A stretch of 64,000 bases of DNA from Porphyra umbilicalis (lineage: Eukaryota; Rhodophyta; Bangiophyceae; Bangiales; Bangiaceae). Position numbers and translations under genes: made by a program. The stretch spans positions 372,001 through 436,000 of the forward strand of contig KV918768.1 in the NCBI GenBank assembly GCA_002049455.2, in the 5' to 3' direction. Under the pieces are notes generated by a model, which saw only the letters and a list, made by a program, of their open reading frames with translations, did not search any database and was not told the DNA's origin. Positions within the stretch are counted from its first letter, which is position 1, and each line of letters begins with the position of its first letter. This document shows, in pieces, positions 52,531 through 61,380 of the stretch.

Positions 52531-53145
52531 ATTTGTCCGAGCAGGTCCGCTGTTTCTGGCAGTATGCGCTTAAATGACGGGGCGCAGCCGTTCTCCCAAA
52601 AATTCCGCACTGCAATAGTCCGAAAAGTGTTTCAAATCGGCCTCTGCGAGGTCGTAGAGGCCCATGTGGAACTCTTTTGCAACAGTGCGGGATTTTTGGG
52701 AGAACGGCTGTACATCACTGTTTGTTGCAATCTTTCTCGCTACAGTATTACTGTACGTGCAATATTGTCAGTCACCAGCTCCACATTTGAATTACACTTT
52801 CTGCAGGCCAATCACAGAGACGCAGCCCGCGAATGGTGTTGCAGGCTCGCCGTGGTGTCGTTGCCAGGGAGTGTGACTCGGCCAGCTGCAGGCCGGTGCT
52901 TACAATCGAGGCGGGCGCCTCCCCATTGGCTACCGCTTGCGTGTGCTGGCCCTGCGCGGGCCGCGGCGGCGGCTCCCCCTCACCGGAAGCGGCTGTGCCC
53001 CGCACTGCCACCGCCGGTGCTCGGTGGCTGCGGCCGACCGTCTGCACCTGGCGCCCGGACGTAGTGCGTCCCTGGTGCGGGCCGGCAGGGAGTGTGGAAC
53101 GGCGGCGGCGTTGAAGCTGCCGTTGGTGGACGCGAGGAGGCCACG
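52531..53145. other. Intergenic, upstream of the ArfGAP gene
   Basis: Contains an inverted repeat pair: CCGTTCTCCCAAAAATTCCG near 52590 and, on the opposite strand, GGATTTTTGGGAGAACGG near 52690. The pair spans ~110 bp and could form a large hairpin or be the ends of a very small element. GC content rises toward the gene start. Confidence 0.5.
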
Positions 53146-55460
53146 ATGGCGGAGGCGGGCGGGGGGATGGACGAGGCCGCTATCAAAGCACTGCTTCGGC
53201 GCCTGCAGGCCGAGCCTGAGAACAAGTACGTCATGTTGCGGGTTTTTGCTTTGGTTTTCGACTTTGTCATCCGTCGCTGGTTGGTTTCCGTGTTTTTTTT
53301 GTTGTTGTTTATGTCCCTTGCCTTCTTGTAGTGTGGCGCACACGCCTTCCTCTGGGGCTGTCAGCCGACATGCCCCCGACACTCGAGCGCATTTCTTCTG
53401 ACACTGCTGCTCCTTGCGCCCACGTTCTGCTGTTCCTTGCTCCCCTGTTCAAACCGCTCTTGGTACGTTTGCTCGTTCTCTCGTCAAGAGTGTGTGTCGA
53501 TTGCGGTGCCAAGAACCCGCAATGGGCCACCGTCTCGTTTGGCACGTTCATGTGTCTCGACTGCTCGGGGGTGCACCGCTCCCTGGGCGTGGCCATCTCC
53601 TTTGTCCGCTCTGTCGGCATGGACAAGTGGAAGGCGTGGGAGGCCAAGCGCATGCAGCTGGGCGGCAATGCTGCTTTCCGCGCGTACGCGGCCGCGGAGG
53701 GCATTGCGACGCTGCCCATTGACCGCAAGTACAACACGGACGCGGCGGCCATCTACTCGGCCAAGCTCAAGGCCAAGGCCACGGGCACGCCGTACGTGGC
53801 GCCGGCGCCGCGGGCCAACTCGGGGCAGAGCGCGTCGTCGTTTACAGCTGCTCCGGGGGCGGGCTACGGTGGGGGCGGGATGAGCAGCTCATCGTACGGT
53901 GGGGGGGGGCGTGGCGGCGGTGGGCGAGGTAATGGTAGCAGCGGCGACGGCGGCGGCGGCGGCGGTGGTGCCGGCGGAGGCTATGGCCGGGGCGGCCCGC
54001 AGGGTGGTCAGGAGTCGGGCATTGGCGTCGGCTTTGGTGGCGGCCCCGCGCGCGGCGGTGGCGGTAGGGGGCGCGGGGCGGGCCTGACCGGCGCCGGTCT
54101 CGGCGCGTACGGTACCGCAGCAGCAGCGAATGTGGAAGGCCTGGCGCGGGCGGTGACTGGCCGCGTGTCGGCGCTTGCGTCGGACGTGGACGCGGGGGAG
54201 GTGCTCGGGCACGCGTCCAAGGCGGCGACCGCCGCGGCGGGCTCCCTCGCGTCGTGGTTTTCGACCGTCTCGACGACCGTCGCGTCTTCGGTTAATGAGG
54301 GGCTGGGCGCCAAGGGCAGCCGCGGGGGGGGTGCACGCAGCATGGGGCCCGGCAGCGGGTATGGGAATGGGAGGGGGTATGGTAATGGGGGTGCCGCTGG
54401 CGACGGCGGTGGTGCTCCCGAGAATGGGGCGGGGCGTGGGTACGGCCCTGACGCGCCGGGCGGCGGGGATCCGTCAACAAATGGTGGTGGAATGGGCGGG
54501 ATGGGTGGTGGGGCTGGGGCTGGCGGCGGCGGCGCCAGTGGCGGCGGCAGTGGTGGCGGTGGCGGTGGCGGCCTCTTTGATTCCGCTGGCGGCGCGTTTG
54601 GGGGCTTTGGTAACGACCCGGCGGCCGCAGCGGGCGCTGCTGCCAACAGCGTCGGCGCGGTCTTTAGCGGCTTTGGCAGCAGCGTGGCCGCGCTCGGCCG
54701 CAACCTGCCGTCCGCGCTGGGCGATGACGGCTCCTCGTCGCTCTCTGCTTCGCTGCGTGCCAATCTGCCGGCGACGTCTGGCACGGGCTTTGCGGGCTTT
54801 AGTTCAGACGAGTACCGGCGGGCGGGCGGGGAGCCGACCCTGGGCGGGTCGGGCAATGGCCACGGGCCGGGCGCGGGCGCGGGCGGCAACGTCAATGACT
54901 CTTCTATCGGGTCTGGGTTTAGCTCTGACGACTTTCGGCGGGCGGCCGTGCAGTCGCAGTTGGGCAGCGAGGGCGGTGGTGCGGGCGGCGGCGGCGGTGG
55001 CGGGGGACGCATGCGCGGCGGCGGCATGCGCGGTGGGGGCATGCGCGGCGGTGGCGTGCGTGGCGGCGCGCGCGGTGCCGGCGCGACGCCCCCGAGGAGA
55101 GACGTCTTCTCGTCCGCGATCGGCACGGGCTTCAGCAGCGACGACTTTCGGGCGTCGGTCGTTGAGTCACAGCTCGGCGGCGCGGGGGGTGGCGGCGCGC
55201 CGGCCGTGCCGACCGTGCACGTGGCGCCGGCCGCCAGCGTTTCCGGGGCGGGCGGCGGCGGCGCCAAACCCCGCCCGTCGTCGGTGCAGCGGCGGGGCCT
55301 CGGCGCGTCGCGCGTGGGGGCGGCCAAGGCGGCGCCCGCGGCGGCCGCGCCGTCGGCGGGGGGCGGCGGCGACGAGTGGGGTGGCTTTGACGGCGCGGCG
55401 GCGGCAGAGGCGGGGGGCGGCGCGGCGGGCGACGGCGGGTGGAGTTGGGACAAGAATTGA
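53146..55460 (+). CDS. ArfGAP with Gly-rich C-terminal region
   Basis: Exons 53146-53225 and 53489-55460 join in phase (donor GTACGT, acceptor GTCAAG) to encode 683 aa. Residues ~10-130 are an ArfGAP domain: the zinc finger CVDCGAKNPQWATVSF to CLDC (C29, C32, C49, C52), the catalytic arginine in SGVHRSLG (R57), then ISFVRSVGMDKW and GGNAAFRAY. It would stimulate GTP hydrolysis by Arf at Golgi or endosomal membranes in vesicle budding. The rest is Gly-rich with a repeated short motif, FSSDE/DF-YRR, at about 54795, 54915 and 55128, resembling the C-terminal motifs of the Glo3/ARFGAP2-3 group, which bind coatomer. Position of the zinc finger and length fit that group. The start (CACGATGGCGG) lies directly before LLRRLQAEPENK, as in related proteins. 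Confidence 0.92.
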
Positions 55461-56077
55461 GGGGCGGCGCGCCGGTGGGCGGGCGCCTGCACGCTTTTGC
55501 GCAGCGGCGGCGGCGCCGCCGCGCGCCGGCCGTGCCGCGAGCGCGGTGCGTCGGTGGGGCGAGGCCGGCCGGCTTTAGAGGGGGAGCGCCGCGCGCCCGT
55601 GGGCGGCCGGCCGGCCACGCGCAGCGCCGTGCGCCCGCCACCGCGTCGTGGGTAGTCAGTGCCGTGGCGCCGGCGCGCTGGGTGTATTTTTTTTTTTTTT
55701 TGAGCTAGGCGATTGCAGAGCGCCGCGTTTCGGTCTATCGACGTTGCCTGGGGGGAACACCCCCGCGGCCTGGCCCTGCGCGCGCGCCGCACACGCCCCC
55801 CCTTGCACGTCCCGCTCGCGTCGGGCGGCCACTCGTCGCCGCAGAGCGGCGCGCGCACGCGGGCGTGAAGGAAAAACTTTTTGGAGCGGCCCCTGCAGCT
55901 CCCCGCTGCACCCCCCAAACGAGCCGCCCCCCCCTCGTCCCCTACGCGGCACAGCCCGCCAGCACGCACGGCCCGCCCTCCCCTCAGCCAGCCATGCCCG
56001 TCGACGCCGCCCACCTACCCGCCCCCGCGCCGCCCGGCCGCCCACCTACCCGCCCCCGCGCCGCCCGGCCGCCCCCC
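55461..56077. other. Convergent intergenic region
   Basis: 3' ends of the ArfGAP (plus) and phosphatase (minus) genes. Contains a poly-T run near 55687-55700 and a 31-bp tandem duplication. Confidence 0.45.
56010..56071 (+). repeat. 31-bp tandem duplication
   Basis: Two adjacent copies of a unit beginning CCCACCTACCCGCCCCCGCG (56010-56040 and 56041-56071), immediately downstream of the phosphatase stop codon. Confidence 0.9.
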
Positions 56078-59035
56078 TCAGTACATCCGCCGTTGCGTGC
56101 GGGCGCGGAACGCGCGGTACGCGCCCGGCGCAATGTACGCGCGCTTGGCCGGCACGCTAATCAGCCGGTTTTCCGGCAACACCAGCGCGGTGAGGCGCCC
56201 CCCATACACGCACCCCGTGTCGATGCCCGTCGCGTGCTCGTGCATCTGGAGCCCCCGAAAGGCGTCGTGGCCAAACACGACCCGCTGGGGCCCCGGCCAC
56301 AGCCGCGCCCAGTCGCGCCCCCACACGTGCCGCGCCGACGTGCGGCCATCCGGGTAGACGGAGCGCAGCGTCATCATGGTCCGCGGGCTCTGCGCCGGCA
56401 GCGGCAAGTCGGGGAGGAACCCCCCGTGCACAAACAGGTGGCCGACGCCCGGGGCGACCATGTACCACGGGGCGGATTGGAGCCAATCCGCGTCGGCGGC
56501 CGGCAGCGACCGCGCAATGGCCGCGTGTTCGGGGGAGACGCGCCAGCGCGTCGGCGGCGGCGCCGACGGGTGCGCCGACGACGACGCGGCGGCAGCGTCG
56601 AGGGCGGCGCGGAACCGCACCGTCGCGTGGTCGTGGTTCCCCCGCACCGTGCGGCCACGGAGGGAGCGCGCGAGCGCGACGGCGCCGAGGGAGTCGGGGC
56701 CTTTGGCAACCACGTCGCCGAGCAGCAGCAGCTGGTCGCCGGGCGTAAAGGCGGCGAGGCGGAGGAGCGCCGACAGCTCGTCGACGCACCCGTGCACGTC
56801 GCCAACGACGATGAGGCGGGGGTGGTTGTCCCCGCTCCGCATGGACGCGCCGTCGAGGAGCAGGGGGGAGCGGATGCCCCGGCCGCCGTCGCCGCCGCCG
56901 CCGCCGCCGCCGCCGTCACGCGTGCCGTTGCCCCGCGCGCGGCGGCGGTCGTCGGCCGACGGCGCCCGCTCCCCGCCGGCGGCGCGCGCAAACGGCGGCA
57001 GCTGCAGGGCGCACGGGGCGTCGGTCGGCGGGAGGGGGCTGAGGTCGAGCCCCCCGCCGCCCACCCGGTGCAGCGCCGTGCCGCCCGCCCCGTCGGGCAC
57101 CGCGCCGCTGCCGACGGCGTCGGGCAGGAAGAGGGAGTTCATCGCGTCGGTGGCCACCGCGTCGGCCGCCGCCTCTGCTTCCGCCGCCGCCTCTGCCGCG
57201 GCGGTGGCGTCTCGCCTCCTCTCTGCGCGCCGCGCGTCGTCGGCGGGGACCTCCCCCTCCTTCCCCGCCTCGACGCCCGCGCCCAGCTGCGCCATCCCCC
57301 CCGCCCGCACGCGGCGGTCGGTGCCGAGGTGGAGGACCCCCCCCCCCGGGCGGGGGGGCAACCCACACCGCGCCGCCGCGGCGCGCCACGACGCGGGTGC
57401 CGTCGTTGCGCGGCGGCCGCGCGACGAGGCGCCGGGCAAGTCACGGAGGAAGACCTCGACGGCCGCCGCCGGCGGGTCCCCCCACCGCCGGCGGTTGCCG
57501 CTCCACTTGCGGCCGCCCGAGGGGAAGGCCGCCGCGCCCGACCGCGACGCGGCGGCGGCGGCGGCGGCGCCGCCGCCGCGACGCGCCTCGCCGCCGCCGC
57601 CCGCGGGGGGCGGGGAGCGCTGCTCGGGGTAGAGCGGCCGAAAGTGCCACGCCCGCACGCTCGTGGGGGGGGGCGGGGGCGGCCGCCCGCCGCCACCGCC
57701 ACCGCCACCGCCACCACCACCGCCACCACCGCCCGCGGGTGCCGCGCGTGTCCGACCGCCCCGCGGGGCGGGCGTCGTCGCCGCCGCCGCCTCGGCGGCG
57801 CCCCCCCCCCCCCCGCCAGCGCAGCGGCCCGTGGCGGCGCCCGCGCCGGCGCGGCGGCGCGCGCGGCGCGAGGCTCCCCCCCCCCCCCCCCCGACCAGCG
57901 TCCGCGTCGACGGCATCGACGCCCGCGGCGGCGCTGCCGCCGCGGCGGGACCACCCCCGCGGCAAACCGCCGCCGTCGGGTCGCGCCCGCGCGCCGGCGC
58001 CCCACCGCCCCCCCCCGCCGGCGACGAGGGCGCACCGGCGGCGGCGGCGGCGGCGGCGGCCGCAGCAGCCGCCGCCGCCGACGCCGACGGCGGCGCCCCC
58101 CCCAGGGGCGGCGGCGGCGGCTGCGGCGGGTGCCCCGACCGCCCGCCGCCGAGCAGCTGCTCGCGGTAGCTGCGGCGTTGCAGCACGGCCGCCCACGAGG
58201 ACGCGGACGGGGGTAAGCCACCGCCGCCGGCCGTGGACGTGGCGACGACCGACGCGGAGGCGACGGGGGTGGGGGAGCGGGGGGGGCACCGCCGTTGGGG
58301 GGGGGGGGGGGGGGAGCCGTGACCGCCCAGACGGTTGCCGCGCCGGCGGCCGGGGGGGGGTGCCCGTCGGCGCCGCGGGGGGGGCGTGCAACTCGGGGGG
58401 GGGGTTCCGTCCGTGGCGGCAGCGTCCGCAGCGTCGGCGGCGTCGGCGGCGGCGGCGGCGTGCGCGGCGGCCGCCGCCGCCGCGTCGACGGCGGTCGCGT
58501 CCACGCCGGCGAGTGGGTCGGCGGCGGCCGCGTCGGTGCCGCCCTCTGGGTCCGCGTCGCCCTCCCCCGTGCCGCTGCTGGTGGCCGCGGCCCGTGGCCG
58601 CCGTCGGCTACGGCGACGGCCGCGGCGGCGGCCCCGCCGTAAGGGGGGGAAGCCGTCGGCGGTGGGCCCGCCGCCACCGCTGCCGCCGCTGCCCCCATCG
58701 CCAGTGCCAGCTGCCGCGGCCGCGGCGGTACCTAGGGCGGACGCGCGTGCGCTCCCGGTCGGCGGCGGCCCGCCGCCACTGCCGCCGCCGCCGCCGCCGC
58801 CGCCGCCAGTGGTCGCCACCCACCCGCCCCTGACCGGCAGCAGTGCGCGGGCAGCGGCCACGGCGGCGGCCGCGCGGCCGCCGAGCAAGCCCCGCTCGTC
58901 TGGGGCGCCGCCACGCCAGCGGCAGATCCGCAGGCCGCCCCCGGGCCGGCCGGGGGTGGGGGCGCTCGGCGGCGGATGCGCGGCAAACGCCGGGGGGGGT
59001 GGCGCCGCCACCACCAGCGTCGGCGCGGCGGTCAT
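56078..59035 (-). CDS. ApaH-like metallophosphatase with long disordered N-terminus
   Basis: A 985-aa frame from the Met at 59035 (MTAAPTLVVA). The last ~250 residues are a calcineurin-like phosphatase of the bacterial ApaH / eukaryotic ALPH group: IVVGDVHGCVDEL, LLLLGDVVAKGPDS, VRGNHDHATVRF, a late HLFVHGGFLPDLPL and VVFGHDAFRG. These give all the Asp, Asn and His metal ligands. Relatives hydrolyse diadenosine polyphosphates, phosphoproteins or mRNA caps; the substrate here cannot be told. The 700-residue N-terminal part is Ala/Gly/Pro/Arg-rich with a few ordered-looking islands (WAAVLQRRSYREQLLGG and AVEVFLRDLPGASSRG), so part of it could be intron or untranslated. The frame also extends upstream past 59035 to 59605, and a GTGAGC donor near 59130 hints at a further exon. 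Confidence 0.8.
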   Translation of the reverse strand: MTAAPTLVVAAPPPPAFAAHPPPSAPTPGRPGGGLRICRWRGGAPDERGLLGGRAAAAVAAARALLPVRGGWVATTGGGGGGGGGSGGGPPPTGSARASALGTAAAAAAGTGDGGSGGSGGGGPTADGFPPLRRGRRRGRRRSRRRPRAAATSSGTGEGDADPEGGTDAAAADPLAGVDATAVDAAAAAAAHAAAAADAADAADAAATDGTPPPSCTPPPRRRRAPPPGRRRGNRLGGHGSPPPPPQRRCPPRSPTPVASASVVATSTAGGGGLPPSASSWAAVLQRRSYREQLLGGGRSGHPPQPPPPPLGGAPPSASAAAAAAAAAAAAAAGAPSSPAGGGGGAPARGRDPTAAVCRGGGPAAAAAPPRASMPSTRTLVGGGGGGASRRARRRAGAGAATGRCAGGGGGGAAEAAAATTPAPRGGRTRAAPAGGGGGGGGGGGGGGGGRPPPPPPTSVRAWHFRPLYPEQRSPPPAGGGGEARRGGGAAAAAAASRSGAAAFPSGGRKWSGNRRRWGDPPAAAVEVFLRDLPGASSRGRRATTAPASWRAAAARCGLPPRPGGGVLHLGTDRRVRAGGMAQLGAGVEAGKEGEVPADDARRAERRRDATAAAEAAAEAEAAADAVATDAMNSLFLPDAVGSGAVPDGAGGTALHRVGGGGLDLSPLPPTDAPCALQLPPFARAAGGERAPSADDRRRARGNGTRDGGGGGGGGDGGRGIRSPLLLDGASMRSGDNHPRLIVVGDVHGCVDELSALLRLAAFTPGDQLLLLGDVVAKGPDSLGAVALARSLRGRTVRGNHDHATVRFRAALDAAAASSSAHPSAPPPTRWRVSPEHAAIARSLPAADADWLQSAPWYMVAPGVGHLFVHGGFLPDLPLPAQSPRTMMTLRSVYPDGRTSARHVWGRDWARLWPGPQRVVFGHDAFRGLQMHEHATGIDTGCVYGGRLTALVLPENRLISVPAKRAYIAPGAYRAFRARTQRRMY

Positions 59036-60067
59036 GGCGAGGGCGCCGTCGGCACGGGGGGGATGCACGGAGATTGGTGGGACGAATGGGGGGTGGGAAG
59101 GGGGGGAGGGGGGTAGGGGGGGGGAGCTCACCGATAGGGGCACCCGTGCCGCCGTGGCGGTCCCGGTAGTGGCGGTAGCAAGTCGCGGCGATGCTGATCG
59201 GGGTGGAGACGGGGACCGCGTGGAGAAAAAAATTGGGGACAGCAACGGGCGGGGGGGGTGGAGGCGCCCGGCGCCCCAAGGAGCCGACGCGCACCACCGT
59301 GCGGTCGCCGTGCGGCGGGCGGGCGGCCGCGGCCAGCGGGCGAGAACGCGCCGACCAACCGCGGGCGCCGGCGCGGACCCGCGGGCCGCCCAGCGGCCAA
59401 GTCGATGCACACGATGCGCCAGCGCCGCACGTGGAGGTGGCGGCTCGCCGCCAACGTGCAATCTCCATGGGACGCGACCAGCGGGCTGATTGGACAGAGG
59501 TGTGGGTGCCAATAGTGCCCAGCGTCGGACTCTCTGCGCGCCCTGAGCGGCTGATGGCGCTTGAGTTTGACAGTGTCGACGCAAGTTCAAGAGAATTGGT
59601 GTCACAGGGGGAGCAACTTGCCGTTCACAAAAAGATCATTGCAGGTTCCCGCGGACGACACCAGGTTCGAGACACTACAAAATGAATTTACGGCACCACA
59701 AAGTCGGCGCCGCATCGAAAAAAAGCGTGTCTCTGACCGGGTGTGCGGTCGCAAACGATACAGCAAGAAAGCACGTGCCACCAAAAGAAGAGACAGGAAC
59801 CACACACCAGAAGGCGGCAGAGGGCTGGTGTTCGCCAGAGCGTGGCATGCACGTGGGGTGGAAGACAGGCGAGCGCTGCGCCCTGCTGTTTCCCCTCACC
59901 ACTCCTGTTGACGGCGAATGGCCTTCAGGCTGTGCAGCGTTGCAGTCATGCCACCCGGGGACTGGGTGGCATGGCCAAAAGGCAGACGGCGCATGATACG
60001 TGGAATGAGACGGCCAGCCCCGCGCCCCTAGTACGTTTTTTACAGCGATATGACACGTCCCTCATGT
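59036..60067. other. Upstream of the phosphatase; downstream of THF1
   Basis: Minus-strand sequence from 59130 to 59454 is open and may hold an upstream exon of the phosphatase gene (possible donor GGTGAGC near 59130). From 59500 to 60060 composition is more balanced and nothing is recognised. Confidence 0.4.
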
Positions 60068-61380
60068 TCAAGCCTCGTTCTCCGCTTCTGTCGCCTCCGC
60101 CGCCGCCTGCTCCGCCCGGCGCTCCAGCCGCTCCGCCGTCTTGCGGGCGTCGCGCGCGGCAATTTCCGCAAACAGCTGCTCCGCCGCCTTGAGGCGCTCC
60201 ACCGCCGCCTCGTACGTGCCGAGCTCGGTGGTGAGCTTGGCCTTGGGCACCTGCAGCTCGTCCGACCAGCGCCCCGCATTTTCGGGCGTCAACTCCACCC
60301 CGGCGCCGGCCATCAGCTTGATCACGCCAATGCCGTGCAGGCGCGAGTAGTAAAAGTCAAACTCGTCCGCGTTGGCCACGTACTGCAGCGCCGCCACCGC
60401 CGGCTCCGACGCGTCCCCGGCGCCCGCCTTGGACGCCGCAAAGATGTCGGCCTCGCTCTTGCCCTCGGCCCACGACCGCACCGACGAGGCGTCCTTGGCC
60501 AGCTCTTCTGGGGAAAAGCCGAGCGAGTTGGCCACCGCGTGGTACAGCGCCGTCCGCTCCGACTCGATCGGGTAGAACTGGAGGAACTCGTTGAACGTCT
60601 CGTCAAAGCCGTACGCAAAGATGGCGTCGTACCTAACGCGCAGCAAAGCACAAGGGGTACCAATGGCGAGAGTAGGACAGCAAGAACAACACACAACACC
60701 AGAGTCAGGCCCGCGCTCACGAACAAAGTCGGCACACGCATCGCGGCACGGCAACCACGAAGCACGAGGCGCTCTGTGGCATCGCAGCACATCGCGCGCG
60801 CTCCGCAGAATGACCAGGCAGCACACCAGGGAGCCGGGCGACAGGGGGAAAGCATGTCGCAACCTGTGCGTGGCCTGCCCCCAAAAGAAACACCCGAGCA
60901 GACACGGCGCGCGTGTCCCACCACAACAAGACCACCAACGTACTTCCACATGGCACAGTGCTTGGCCAGGTGCGTCGTCATCAGAATCTCCGAGATGATG
61001 TTGCGGTACACGCTCGGCACCGGCCGCGGAAAGAGCTCGTTGAACTTGGTCATCGTCTCGGACACGGTCGGCACATCCTTGCCGCGGTACGTGTTGTACT
61101 TTTGGTAAAACTTGCTCTCCGTCGCCGGCGCCGCCGCGTTGAGCGGCGCCGGGTCGTCCGTGACGCTGTCGCTGTCGGTCTTGCCGCCACGCCCCGACAG
61201 CGTCGTGTTCTTGGTCGGCTCCGCGGCGGCGGTCGCCATCGGCGTGCAGGCCGCGCGCCTCGACGCGGCGGCCGCCGGCTGGGGGGCGACGTGCAGAGAG
61301 CGGCGGGTGACAAAGGCGCCCGCGGCACCGTGGCGGCGGCCGCCAGTGGCGGGCACCGCGGCGGGAACAAACGCCGACAT
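60068..61380 (-). CDS. THF1: Thylakoid formation protein THF1/Psb29
   Basis: Exons 61380-60944 and 60632-60068 join in phase (donor GTACGT, acceptor GCGTTAG) to encode 333 aa. The N-terminal ~65 residues (MSAFVPAAVPATGG and onward, rich in Ala, Ser, Thr and Arg) look like a plastid transit peptide. The conserved core begins DVPTVSETMTKFNELFPRPV, then PSVYRNIISEILMTTHL and, across the splice, WKYDAIFAYGFDETF; HAVANSLGFSPEELAKDA and a long C-terminal coiled coil (ERLKAAEQLFAEIAARDARK) follow. Members act in thylakoid biogenesis and photosystem II turnover in plastids and cyanobacteria. The YD(A/P)xFAxGF block rebuilt by the splice confirms the intron. Length fits plastid homologues. Confidence 0.95.
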
